From an uncultured Ignavibacteriota bacterium (GTDB lineage: Bacteria; Bacteroidota; Ignavibacteria; Tepidaquicellales; Tepidaquicellaceae): DNA of 28,249 bases. Numbering within the stretch: position 1 is the first letter of the stretch; the number at the start of each line of letters is the position of its first letter. Under the pieces are notes generated by a model. The model saw only the letters and a program-made list of their open reading frames with translations, was not told the DNA's origin and searched no databases. A program made the translations under genes and the position numbers. This document shows, in pieces, positions 17,074 through 25,391 of the stretch. Location of the stretch: assembly GCA_937983305.1 (NCBI GenBank), contig CALKAJ010000134.1:1-28249 (forward strand), in the 5' to 3' direction.

Positions 17074-17400
17074 ATGAAAACAAAAATATTGATTATTTTT
17101 CTTGCGGTTTTTTCCGTTTCGCTTTTTGTTTCAGGTACTTCATTTTCGCAGGTTGTATATATCACAAGTTATAAGTCCGATGCCGACAAAATAATTTATG
17201 TGTCCGAATATAAATCCGATGCCGATATGGTAGTGTATGAAACGGAATATAAGTCGGATGCAAAACCATATAGCGGGATTTGGTACTTCACTAAGTATAA
17301 ATCGGATGCCGATTGGAAAATTTATTTCACTAAGTATAAATCGGATGCCGATATTGTAGTTTATTTTTCGAAATATAAATCCGATGCCGGCTGGAGATAA
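17074..17400 (+). CDS. Secreted YKSDAD-repeat protein (DUF6150 / septoil-knot family)
   Basis: This 108-residue protein has a signal peptide (MKTKILIIFLAVFSVSLFVS, cleavage probably near FSQ at 24-26). The whole mature part consists of six units of the form xVYxxxYKSDADx. Five have 11-13 residue spacing, and there is one longer break at YKSDAKPYSGIWYF. It ends YKSDAGWR. From memory this pattern matches DUF6150, described as the 7(1) septoil knot, one of the most complex knotted protein folds known. No biochemical function is established for it as far as I know. Two units share an identical 27-bp DNA segment (17287-17313 and 17326-17352), which suggests recent unit duplication. Confidence 0.85.
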   Translation: MKTKILIIFLAVFSVSLFVSGTSFSQVVYITSYKSDADKIIYVSEYKSDADMVVYETEYKSDAKPYSGIWYFTKYKSDADWKIYFTKYKSDADIVVYFSKYKSDAGWR

Positions 17401-17412
17401 GCAAAGAACCTT

Positions 17413-17976
17413 ATGATAATATACATACACGGATTTGGAAGCTCCGGCGGAGGTACAAAAGCTGTTGAGACGACCGGTTTTTTTAAAAATGACACAGTAC
17501 TTGCGCCGACACTTCCCATTGAGCCGGTTGCCGCAATAGATTTTTTAAGCGGCGAAATTGAAAAATCCCGGGAAAAAGTTTTCCTGATAGGAAGCTCGCT
17601 CGGAGTTTTTTATTAAATAATACTTTCAGCTAAATATGACATTTCTGCCGCTTTGATTAATCCTGCGGTGAATGCATTTAGCGGATTAAGAGGATATATA
17701 GGAAAGCAAACACGTGACAATGGAGAAGAGTTTGAATGGAGGGAAGAGCATGTTAATCAACTGGAAGAAATGAATAAAAAATATTTCGCTAAACTAAAAA
17801 GTGAAAATATTATGCTCTTACTTGCAAAGGATGACGAATTACTTCCATATAACAAAACTCTTTCATTAATAAAAAATCCGGCGAAAACAATCATTCTTGA
17901 TGAATGTACTCACCGGTTTTTAAAATACAACCAAGTACTTCCGGAAATAAAAAGTTTTTTTGAAAACCGCCCGTAA
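17413..17976 (+). pseudogene. YqiA-like alpha/beta-hydrolase esterase with in-frame TAA
   Basis: The frame begins at ATG 17413 with MIIYIHGFGSSGGGTK, the oxyanion-side HGF motif of the UPF0227/YqiA esterases. It reaches the nucleophile elbow FLIGSSLGVFY (Ser in GSSLG), then meets TAA at 17614-17616. The same frame continues without any shift as IILSAKYDISAALINPAV, then LLLAKDDELLPY (acid residue) and ILDECTHRFLKY (His), to TAA at 17974-17976. The total of 186 sense codons is close to full length for the family, so only one codon is wrong. Relatives usually have GGFYA at this place, so the stop stands where Ala is expected. Point nonsense mutation, assembly error or read-through are all possible. 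Confidence 0.85.
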
Positions 17977-17986
17977 TGTATTGAAA

Positions 17987-18005
17987 AAAGGATTTATTAT
18001 CCTTT
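17987..18005 (-). terminator. Intrinsic terminator at the end of the globin gene
   Basis: On the minus strand, the 7-bp arms AAAGGAT and ATCCTTT enclose a 5-base loop, and a T run follows. The hairpin overlaps the globin stop codon. It may also act weakly for the convergent esterase gene. Confidence 0.75.
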
Positions 18006-18413
18006 ATAAACATTGCTATTCATAACCGAAACAAGAATTTGATAAAACTTATCCCAGATTTTTTCGGTTTGTTCATTCCATTCATTACCGGTAATGGTTT
18101 TTAATGCATGAAACAATGCCGCTTTAAAAGTCTCGTATTGCTTTTCGTCAACACCGTAATCTGCATGCCTTTTTCCCAAATCCTGAATAGCCGGTAAAAT
18201 AATATTTGGATTGTTTAGTCCTTCAGATACAATTTTCATCATATTCATAATTCTATGCTGCTGATCTTCAATATCTCCCTTAAATAACTTTGCAGAATCG
18301 GGATCAAGCTCGAATAACTTATCGTACAACAATTTCCAGCAATCGGTAAATTGTACTTTTTTAAAAGTATCCTGAATTACTTGTATTTCTTCTTTTGTGA
18401 ATGTATGTTCCAT
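17997..18413 (-). CDS. Single-domain bacterial globin
   Basis: This 138-residue haem protein belongs to the flavohaemoglobin-like globin group, without a reductase domain. Phe44 (AKLFKGD) fits the CD1 position, Gln51 or Gln52 (IEDQQHRIMNMM) fits distal E7, and His83 (LGKRHADYGV) is the proximal F8 ligand. Likely roles are oxygen binding or nitric oxide detoxification; the sequence does not decide between them. It is divergent from the E1 dehydrogenase gene across 267 bases and convergent with the esterase. Confidence 0.92.
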   Translation of the reverse strand: MEHTFTKEEIQVIQDTFKKVQFTDCWKLLYDKLFELDPDSAKLFKGDIEDQQHRIMNMMKIVSEGLNNPNIILPAIQDLGKRHADYGVDEKQYETFKAALFHALKTITGNEWNEQTEKIWDKFYQILVSVMNSNVYKG

Positions 18414-18680
18414 TTTTTATATATTATTAAAGAAACTTTACAATTTTTAACTTACAGAACATAAAATTAGTTCAAATAAAATTAAAATTGAAGTATATTA
18501 AGTTTATTAAGTTTATAAAGTAAAAAGTTATTGAAGTCCTTTTTCCGTATAAAATCTTAAAAAGGATATTCTTATCTGTTAATAAATTGTTACGGCTGTT
18601 TTATGACTTTTTTAGAACTATTCCGATGTTTAATTTGTTAAGGAAAATGAACTTAATTATATAATTTATCAAATATTTTA
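18414..18680. other. Divergent promoter region of globin and E1 dehydrogenase genes
   Basis: The 267-base AT-rich interval must hold the promoters of both genes. I see no exact TAnnTTTG element, no long inverted repeat and no recognised operator. Confidence 0.4.
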
Positions 18681-21125
18681 ATGAAAGCAGAGATTAAGAA
18701 CAAAGCGTCTTTACCCGGAAAAACAGGGACTAACGGAAAAGCAAAATTCAATAAAGAAGAAATATTAAATGATTTTAAACTCGTTGTTTATAGCCGTCAG
18801 GCAAGCGTGCTTGGCAGAAAAGAAACTTTAATCGGAAGGGCTAATTTCGGAATATTCGGAGACGGAAAAGAATTGGCTCAGATAGCTATGGCTAAACAGT
18901 TCAAAAATGGTGATTTCAGATCGGGTTATTATAGAGACCAGACTTTTGCTTTTGCAACAGGTATATCGGATATTAAGAAATTTTTTGCTCAGTTATATGG
19001 AGATACCAATGTTAATAACGAACCTTTTTCCGCCGGAAGAGGAATGAACAATCATTATGGCAACAGATTGCTTGACGAAAACGGAAAATGGAAGAATATA
19101 ATGGAGATGAAAAATACTTCATCGGATATTGCCCCTACAGCCGCTCAAATGCAAAGATTGCTCGGTCTTGCCTATGCTTCAAAATTATACAGAAATAATC
19201 CAAACCTCTCATATCTAAATAATTTTTCCGTTAACGGTAACGAAGTTGCTTTCGGTACAATTGGCAATGCAAGTACAGCCGAAGGAGCTTTTTTTGAAAC
19301 TATAAACGCTGCCGGAGTTTTGATGGTCCCAATGGCAATGTCAATCTGGGATGACGGTTTTGGTATTTCAGTGCCAAATATTTATCAGATGACAAAATCC
19401 AATATCTCTGAAATTCTTGAGGGATTCAGGTATGACGAAAAGAAAGAACAGGGTTATTTGATTTACAAAATACCGGGTTGGGATTATGAAGCGCTTGTTA
19501 AGGGATATGAAGAAGGGATAAAAATGGTCAGGGAAAATCATATTCCGGCTATATTTCATATCGTTGAAATGACTCAACCGCTTGGACACTCTACTTCCGG
19601 ATCTCACGAGAGATATAAATCAAAGGAAAGACTACAATGGGAAAAAGATTACGATTGTATTGTTCAAATGAAAAAGTGGATAATCGAAAAACAAATTTCA
19701 AGCGAAGACGAGCTGACTGCTATTGAGAATAATGCAAAAACAGAGGTTAAAAAAATTCAGCAGGAGGCATGGGATGAATATTTAAACCCAATTAAAAAAG
19801 AGAGAGACGAAGCAAATAAACTGATAATATCGCTCGCATCTTCAAGTAAAAATGCCGATAAAGTAAAATCCGCAAGTGATTCTATAATGAAAGCCCTTGA
19901 GACGACGAGAAGAGTAATCGGCGCCGGAGTGTTTGAAGCTATCAGAGTTACAAAGGATGAAAAAAATCTCCCTGAAAGAATAGCATTGATAGATTGGTAC
20001 GAAAAATTCAAAGAAGAAAATACTGACAGATTCAGTTCGCACTTATACAGTCAATCAGACGAAAGTCCGATGCTGATAAAAGAAGTGAAGCCCGTTTATA
20101 ATGAGTCTGCTCCAAAGGTTGACGGCAGAGAAGTACTGCTTGCGTTTTTTGATGAACTCTTTGCAAGAGACCAGAGAGTATTTGCTATCGGCGAAGACGT
20201 AGGTCAACTTGGAGATGTAAACCAGGGTATGGCAGGACTACAGGCGAAATACGGAGACATTAGAATTACCGATACCGGTATCAGGGAACAAACAATTGTA
20301 GGACAGGGAATAGGTTCCGCACTCAGGGGTTTAAGACCGATTGTTGAAATTCAGTATCTCGACTACCTGCTTTATGCTTTGCAGATAATGAGTGACGACC
20401 TTGCAACAACTCACTGGAGAACTAAAGGCGGACAGAAATGCCCGTTAATCGTAAGAACAAGAGGACACAGACTTGTTGGAATTTTCCACGCAGGTTCTCA
20501 TATGGGATTAATGCTTCATGCCTTCAGAGGAATTCATATTTGCGTACCAAGAAATATGACACAAGCTGCCGGATTTTATAATACGCTATTAAAAGGTGAT
20601 GATCCGGGAATAGTGGTTGAAAGATTAAATGCTTACAGATTCAAGGAAAAACTGCCTCAGAATTTAAACGAAATGACGGTTCCGCTTGGAGTTCCGGAAA
20701 TTCTTGAAGAAGGGAATGATATTACAATTGTAACTTACGGACCTTGCGTAGATATTGCTTATGCAGCCATTAATAAATTAAAAGAACATAACATTTCTGT
20801 TGAACTTATTGACGTAAGAACTTTACTTCCTTTTGACAGATATGAAATGATTCTTGAATCTTTAAAGAAAACAAACAGGGTTTTATTCCTTGATGAAGAT
20901 CTGCCCGGAGGAGCCACTGCTTATATGATGCAGGAAGTTCTCGATAAACAGGGCGGATATAAATATCTGGATTCAAATCCTAAGTGTTTAAGTGCAATGC
21001 CCCACAGATGCGCCTATGGAAACGATGGAGATTACTTCTCAAAACCAAACCCGGAAAATGTCTTTGAAGCAGTTTATGAAATTATGCACGAAAGCAATCC
21101 TGCTAAATTCCCCGGTATATTCTGA
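18681..21125 (+). CDS. Fused E1 alpha/beta 2-oxoacid dehydrogenase (branched-chain type)
   Basis: This thiamine-diphosphate E1 enzyme decarboxylates 2-oxoacids and passes the acyl group to lipoyl-E2. Both halves are in one 814-residue chain. The alpha part has RSGYYRDQTFAFATG (residues 80-94) and the cofactor segment GTIGNASTAEGAFFETINAAG (192-212) followed by SIWDDGFGISVPN. A helical, charged spacer spans about 320-470. The beta part begins VDGREVLLAFFDELFARD and contains IGEDVGQLGDVNQG, TDTGIREQTIVGQGIGSALRG, RTRGHRLVGIFHAGSHMG and LPGGATAYMMQEVLD. The order and fusion match the Bacteroidota 2-oxoisovalerate dehydrogenase form. The Asp usual in the Mg-binding GD motif is Asn196 here. The substrate is inferred. 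No E2 or E3 gene is in the window. Confidence 0.92.
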   Translation: MKAEIKNKASLPGKTGTNGKAKFNKEEILNDFKLVVYSRQASVLGRKETLIGRANFGIFGDGKELAQIAMAKQFKNGDFRSGYYRDQTFAFATGISDIKKFFAQLYGDTNVNNEPFSAGRGMNNHYGNRLLDENGKWKNIMEMKNTSSDIAPTAAQMQRLLGLAYASKLYRNNPNLSYLNNFSVNGNEVAFGTIGNASTAEGAFFETINAAGVLMVPMAMSIWDDGFGISVPNIYQMTKSNISEILEGFRYDEKKEQGYLIYKIPGWDYEALVKGYEEGIKMVRENHIPAIFHIVEMTQPLGHSTSGSHERYKSKERLQWEKDYDCIVQMKKWIIEKQISSEDELTAIENNAKTEVKKIQQEAWDEYLNPIKKERDEANKLIISLASSSKNADKVKSASDSIMKALETTRRVIGAGVFEAIRVTKDEKNLPERIALIDWYEKFKEENTDRFSSHLYSQSDESPMLIKEVKPVYNESAPKVDGREVLLAFFDELFARDQRVFAIGEDVGQLGDVNQGMAGLQAKYGDIRITDTGIREQTIVGQGIGSALRGLRPIVEIQYLDYLLYALQIMSDDLATTHWRTKGGQKCPLIVRTRGHRLVGIFHAGSHMGLMLHAFRGIHICVPRNMTQAAGFYNTLLKGDDPGIVVERLNAYRFKEKLPQNLNEMTVPLGVPEILEEGNDITIVTYGPCVDIAYAAINKLKEHNISVELIDVRTLLPFDRYEMILESLKKTNRVLFLDEDLPGGATAYMMQEVLDKQGGYKYLDSNPKCLSAMPHRCAYGNDGDYFSKPNPENVFEAVYEIMHESNPAKFPGIF

Positions 21126-21161
21126 TTTTTTATATTCCTTTATTTGAATTTATAATTACGT

Positions 21162-21169
21162 TACTTTTG
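21162..21169 (+). promoter_or_regulatory. Probable -7 element of the BNR-propeller gene
   Basis: TACTTTTG matches TAnnTTTG exactly and lies 32 bases before the ATG. TTTG at 21143-21146 could be the -33 element, although the 15-base spacer is a little short. Confidence 0.45.
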
Positions 21170-21201
21170 GCAATTAAAAATATAACAGAAAAAAATACTT
21201 T

Positions 21202-23001
21202 ATGAAAAAATTTATCTCTGCTTTCATATTTGTTCTTGTCATTCACATGTCACTGAACATAGATAATTGTATGAGCCAATGGACTCAGACAAATACTCCA
21301 TCTGCAATAATATATTCAATAGGTGTTAAAGATAATCTAATTTTTGTTGGTACTCCGCTTGGTGTTTTCCGCTCAATTAATTTCGGGAACACCTGGCAAA
21401 ATATAAACCTTGGCGTTGTAAATCTTTATGTCAGTACTTTTGCCGTTAGCGGTCAATCTGTATTTGCCGGAACAAAAGACAGGGGAATTTTCCGTTCAAC
21501 GGATAATGGAGATACCTGGATGGCAGCAAATAACGGACTTTCAAGCACATACACAACTCAGGTATTAACCGGCAAGGACAGGGTCTTTTCTGTAGTCGGC
21601 GGAAAAGTTTTTTATACTCAAAACAACGGTGACAGCTGGACAGAAATGCCCGGTGTATCAGGTGTAAGAACAATTGCTTTCAAAGACGAGCAATTATTTG
21701 CCGGTGCGGAAGAAGGAATATTTATGACACCCGATAATGGAGGCGAATGGTTTAAAATTAATTATTCGCTTAATGTAAGATGTATGACTATCAGTGCCGG
21801 AAATATTTTTGTCGGCACAGAACTAAGCGGTATATACGTTTCGTCTGATGATGGGAAAAACTTCAATGCGGTTAATAACGGAATTCCGGAAATGTTTACA
21901 ATAAATTCTCTTGCCGCAATTGGAACAAGCGTTTTTGCCGCAACTGACGGTGCAGGCGTTTATTTTTCGATTAACAGCGGAACAAGCTGGCTGCCCGTAA
22001 ATAACGGACTCGTTAGCCAAAGAGTTTTAACTCTTCATATTGATAAAGCAAATTTATTTGCAGGCACCTTTGGAGGCGTTTTCATTTCAAGGGATAACGG
22101 AAATTCCTGGCAAAATATCGGAGAAGGAATTACTAACGGACAAACGATTAATTGCTTTTCTGCCAGCGGAAATAACTTATACGTTGGAACCGACAGAGGC
22201 AGGGTTTTTGTCTCGCCCGACGAAGGTGTAACGTGGAAAGCTTATAGCAATCAGGGTTTAATAAAAGAAATATCCGGAAAAATTGTATCAACCGTAGGCG
22301 ACATAAATTCATTGTTTGTTAACGGAAGCTTTATTTATGCGGCAACAGATAGCGGTGTTTTCCGTTCACTTGACGACGGCATTACCTATAAACCGCTCTC
22401 ATTGCAATGGAGAGGCGTTAATGTGTATTCGGTTTTGGTTCACCAAAATCATATTTATGCAGGAACATCACAGGGATTTTATTTTACAAAAGATGACGGA
22501 AAAATGTGGAACCTCGTTGATAATGCATTCAACGGTCTGAAAGTTACTGTAATGAAATCTTCCGGAAGTAATTTTTATTGTACTACCGGAAACGGAGTTA
22601 CGGCGGTTATCAATAAAGAACTTATTTCAAGTAAACTTCCCGTTAATGCAGAAATATACGACCTTGCAATCAATAAAAAACATATTTTTGCCGCAACGTT
22701 CGGAACAGGAATTTATAAAGCGGACAGTGATAACTCCGACTGGGAAGAATCAAACGAAGGTCTTGTCAATACGCAAGTAACTTCTATTGTTTCACTTGGC
22801 GAAGAAACATTAATAATCGGAACCTGGGGCTCAGGTATTTTTTATTCCACCGATAACGGCGATAAATGGTATCCGGCTAATCAGGGATTAATAGATATGA
22901 AAGTACGTTCGTTGATTATAAAAGGAAATACTCTCTTTGCAGGTACAGAGCAGGGTTTGATTTATAAAAGAAATCTGTCGGAGTTTACAGAAAAAGATTA
23001 G
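21202..23001 (+). CDS. Secreted BNR/sortilin-type beta-propeller protein
   Basis: The 599-residue protein has a signal peptide (MKKFISAFIFVLVIHMSLNI, cleavage near CMSQ). The rest consists of some twelve to fourteen units of about 40 residues of the type LFAGTxxGVFRSxDNGxTWxxxNNGL, for example FAGTKDRGIFRSTDNGDTW and FVGTELSGIYVSSDDGKNF. The Asp-box (S-x-D-x-G-x-x-W) is repeated throughout. This is typical of secreted propellers in FCB bacteria; most have no known ligand. It ends in LSEFTEKD with no Por-type C-terminal sorting domain, no lipobox and no LPXTG. It is probably monocistronic, with its own promoter and terminator. Confidence 0.9.
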   Translation: MKKFISAFIFVLVIHMSLNIDNCMSQWTQTNTPSAIIYSIGVKDNLIFVGTPLGVFRSINFGNTWQNINLGVVNLYVSTFAVSGQSVFAGTKDRGIFRSTDNGDTWMAANNGLSSTYTTQVLTGKDRVFSVVGGKVFYTQNNGDSWTEMPGVSGVRTIAFKDEQLFAGAEEGIFMTPDNGGEWFKINYSLNVRCMTISAGNIFVGTELSGIYVSSDDGKNFNAVNNGIPEMFTINSLAAIGTSVFAATDGAGVYFSINSGTSWLPVNNGLVSQRVLTLHIDKANLFAGTFGGVFISRDNGNSWQNIGEGITNGQTINCFSASGNNLYVGTDRGRVFVSPDEGVTWKAYSNQGLIKEISGKIVSTVGDINSLFVNGSFIYAATDSGVFRSLDDGITYKPLSLQWRGVNVYSVLVHQNHIYAGTSQGFYFTKDDGKMWNLVDNAFNGLKVTVMKSSGSNFYCTTGNGVTAVINKELISSKLPVNAEIYDLAINKKHIFAATFGTGIYKADSDNSDWEESNEGLVNTQVTSIVSLGEETLIIGTWGSGIFYSTDNGDKWYPANQGLIDMKVRSLIIKGNTLFAGTEQGLIYKRNLSEFTEKD

Positions 23002-23010
23002 TAAAAAAAA

Positions 23011-23077
23011 GGGTGATGAGTACTATATTTCCGTACCTAAGCCCTCACGGATGGTCCCGGCTTAGTGCTCATCATCC
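23011..23077 (+). ncRNA. Unidentified structured RNA candidate in the 3' untranslated region
   Basis: A 13-bp outer stem (23011-23023 with 23065-23077) contains two G-U wobbles. It is stacked directly on a 6-bp inner stem (TAAGCC 23038-23043 with GGCTTA 23059-23064). CCGT (23031-23034) could pair with ACGG in the inner loop (23047-23050), giving a pseudoknot. The element is GC-rich in an AT-rich genome. The wobbles are G-U only in the plus-strand RNA; in the minus-strand RNA they would be C-A mismatches, so the plus strand is the likely structured one. It starts 10 bases after the BNR gene stop. I do not recognise a known class. Confidence 0.5.
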
Positions 23078-23103
23078 AAAATTTTAACGCACCAAATTTT
23101 CTT

Positions 23104-23133
23104 AGGCAGACAAACAGTCTGCCTTCTTTATTT
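23104..23133 (+). terminator. Intrinsic terminator after the BNR gene
   Basis: The 8-bp arms AGGCAGAC and GTCTGCCT enclose a 5-base loop (AAACA) and are followed by TCTTTATTT on the plus strand. The opposite strand lacks a T run, so it serves the BNR gene and the structured element. Confidence 0.8.
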
Positions 23134-23167
23134 AATACGAAATAAAACTCAAAAAAGTTTAATAAAT

Positions 23168-24517
23168 TTAATTTAAATTTTCAAAAACAAAAACTTCAAG
23201 TTTACCGCTTTTCCATTCGGCTTTATTCATATTACCTTTTTGACACAAGGAACTTAGAAAATCTGAGGGGTTTGAAAAATGTTCCCACACCTGAGGTAGA
23301 TATAAAGCCCTGTTTTGTCCTTTTGATATTATTACGCCTTTATCTTTAATTTCTCTAAGCAGTTCTTCTTCCGAAGAGTAAAAAAGTTGTTCCGGTTTTG
23401 ATAATACCGAAATCTCATAAGATAAATCTTTTAATTCATCTTTTCTTACCCGAGAAAACCTCCGGTCTCTTGTGGCGGCACTGATAGCGTTTTCTATTAT
23501 GCTGTCCGCAAGAGAGCCTTGCGGCTCTATTGTTCCTATACAACCTCTTAAATCATTTTTTATTTTTAATGTTACAAAACATGCAAGCTCGTTATTAAAT
23601 TTTTCCGGGTAACTTTTTAATTTTAGCTTTTTCCCTTCACCTATAAAGGATTCGACGCTTTGTTTTGCAAGTGATTCCATATACTCTATATCGGTTTCGG
23701 AAAAAACAATTTCGTTTTCATTCTTGCTCTGCTCCGTGAAAATAAAAGCTGAGTATCCTACAACCCTTGATTTATCACCTGTTACATCTCCCGAATTTGC
23801 ATACTTCAATAATTCAGGTTTCCAGTTAAGTTTTTTTGCAAGCTCAAGTAATGCCATAACCGCATAGGGGGAATCAATCTCTGCGTCTTTAATTTTTTCG
23901 GAATTCAATTCTTCTATTGAGGTTATTGTATATTTATCAAGTGTAGTTGCCTCGTCGTAATTATGAAAATGACTTAAATCAACAGAAACCACTATTACGG
24001 TTTCATCGGTTAAATATTTTTCAAGAATAGAAGAAAACTCTTTGTAATCTGTCTTCCCGACGTATAGCGGTATTATCGAAAAATCTTTTAAAACGCATTG
24101 CAGGAACGGCAATTCAATTTCGATGGAGTGTTCGTTAGTATCGGCTTCCGGTATTACGGAAATATTTTTCTCGCCTTTAAAACTTTTATTTTTTTTACTG
24201 ACCGGTATTTTTCCCAAAGGGGTTTCAAAATTATCATAATCAGATGCGGCAATGCCTTTCAGATAATAATGGTGTGCGGTGCCAAGTATTATAACTTCTT
24301 TAATATTCTCCGGAATACTTTTAAAAGCGAAAGCCGCTACCTGCCCGGAATACATATATCCCGCATGCGGTACGATTATTGCCTTTACCGCTTTGTTATT
24401 TACTGCTCCGGTATTTTCCAGATAATTTTTTAATTCGTTACGAAGTTCATTGGCATTTGATGAATACCATGTTCCCGCACAATATGGTTTTCTAATATTT
24501 TGTTTCATTTTAAACAT
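23168..24517 (-). CDS. AmmeMemoRadiSam proteins B and A fused (MEMO-AMMECR1)
   Basis: Two conserved domains are joined in 449 residues. Residues about 8-262 are a MEMO (LigB-like metal-binding) domain: His51 (VPHAGYMYSG), His82 (GTAHHYYLKG), the DTNEHSIEIELPFLQ block (His130) and SVDLSHFHNYDEA (Asp180, His183). Residues about 270-449 are an AMMECR1 domain with the invariant LRGCIG (323-328) and AATRDRRF. These are usually separate or fused partners of a radical SAM protein in prokaryotes; the shared reaction is not established to my knowledge. The ATG at 24517 overlaps the stop of the radical SAM gene by 8 bases; the in-frame ATG at 24508 (MKQNIRK) is an alternative start without overlap. Confidence 0.94.
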   Translation of the reverse strand: MFKMKQNIRKPYCAGTWYSSNANELRNELKNYLENTGAVNNKAVKAIIVPHAGYMYSGQVAAFAFKSIPENIKEVIILGTAHHYYLKGIAASDYDNFETPLGKIPVSKKNKSFKGEKNISVIPEADTNEHSIEIELPFLQCVLKDFSIIPLYVGKTDYKEFSSILEKYLTDETVIVVSVDLSHFHNYDEATTLDKYTITSIEELNSEKIKDAEIDSPYAVMALLELAKKLNWKPELLKYANSGDVTGDKSRVVGYSAFIFTEQSKNENEIVFSETDIEYMESLAKQSVESFIGEGKKLKLKSYPEKFNNELACFVTLKIKNDLRGCIGTIEPQGSLADSIIENAISAATRDRRFSRVRKDELKDLSYEISVLSKPEQLFYSSEEELLREIKDKGVIISKGQNRALYLPQVWEHFSNPSDFLSSLCQKGNMNKAEWKSGKLEVFVFENLN

Positions 24518-25391
24518 TTCCCGTGTAAACGTTTTTTAGGTATTTTAAGGCTGTTTCTTTAAAACTGTTTAATAACTCTATCGGAGTGGTTTTTATATCA
24601 AGCTTATATCTCGGAAAAGCTCTCGATATATGTAAAACTATTTCAGGATTCAGCGATTTTAAAAATTTACATAATTCGGTAAATTCTTTCAGGTTATCGT
24701 TGAAATCTTTTATTAAAAGAAAAGTTACTTCTAAGTGTTTTTTATGTTCGGCTATAGTTCTGATTGTGTTTATAGTCGTTTCTAATTTTCCGTTGCATAT
24801 ATTTTTATAAAATGAATCATTGAAAGACTTCAGGTCAATATTAAAAGCATCAATATAGGGAATTAATTCAAGCAAAGGCTTTGGATTGATTTGCCCGTTG
24901 CTTACCATTACCGTTTTTATGTTATTCTCTTTACAAAGCACAGCCGTTTCAAACATATATTCATAAAAGATTACAGGCTCGTTATATGTAAATGCAAGAA
25001 ATTCAAGATTATTTTTTTTGCAAATAGAAATTAAATCAACCGGGGTTAATTCTTTTTGGTTTTCCAAAGAATCTATCGTATGCTCATCTGCCTGACTTAT
25101 ATCAAAATTCTGGCAAAATTGGCAGGAAAGATTACATCCGTATGTTCCTATGCTAAGTATATCCGAACCGGGATAAAAATGAAACAATGGTTTCTTCTCT
25201 ATCGGGTCAATATGAATTGCAACAGGCTTTGCGTAAACAAGCGAATAAAGTACTCCGTCAATATTTTTTCTTACTCCGCAAACGCCTGTCTTCCCGTCAA
25301 CAATTAAACATTCCTTCGGGCAAAGCAAGCATTTTACTTTATCTTTATCCGATAGAAAAAAGGAAGCTTTATGTAAATGCTTTATACTCAT
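24510..25391 (-). CDS. amrS: AmmeMemoRadiSam system radical SAM enzyme
   Basis: The 293-residue protein has the radical SAM [4Fe-4S] motif CNLSCQFC (Cys86, Cys90, Cys93), matching CX3CX2C. An N-terminal four-Cys cluster CLLCPKEC...GVCGV (Cys21, 24, 28, 38) may bind a second metal or cluster. KPLFHFYPGSDILSIGTYGCN and AFTYNEPVIFYEYM are typical of this pyruvate-formate-lyase-activase-like subfamily. The gene sits between the eIF-2B-like gene (23-base overlap at its 5' end) and the MEMO-AMMECR1 fusion (8-base overlap at its 3' end), so the three products are very likely made together. The substrate is unknown. The symbol follows the system name and is tentative. Confidence 0.93.
   Translation of the reverse strand: MSIKHLHKASFFLSDKDKVKCLLCPKECLIVDGKTGVCGVRKNIDGVLYSLVYAKPVAIHIDPIEKKPLFHFYPGSDILSIGTYGCNLSCQFCQNFDISQADEHTIDSLENQKELTPVDLISICKKNNLEFLAFTYNEPVIFYEYMFETAVLCKENNIKTVMVSNGQINPKPLLELIPYIDAFNIDLKSFNDSFYKNICNGKLETTINTIRTIAEHKKHLEVTFLLIKDFNDNLKEFTELCKFLKSLNPEIVLHISRAFPRYKLDIKTTPIELLNSFKETALKYLKNVYTGNV

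Noticed and set aside
17155..17395. Tandem DNA repeats resembling a CRISPR or minisatellite
   Set aside because: The periodicity is in codons encoding YKSDAD units of one secreted protein; there are no spacers and no cas genes.
23011..23077. Resemblance to hammerhead, HDV-like or fluoride-riboswitch segments (TGATGAG, ATGGTCCC)
   Set aside because: The GAAA and cleavage-site parts of a hammerhead, the HDV double pseudoknot and the fluoride-switch core are all absent; only short strings match.
23016..23087. Short 23-codon frame (ATG to TAA) inside the structured element
   Set aside because: It has no ribosome binding site, and its sequence is fully constrained by the stems; the structure explains it better than coding does.
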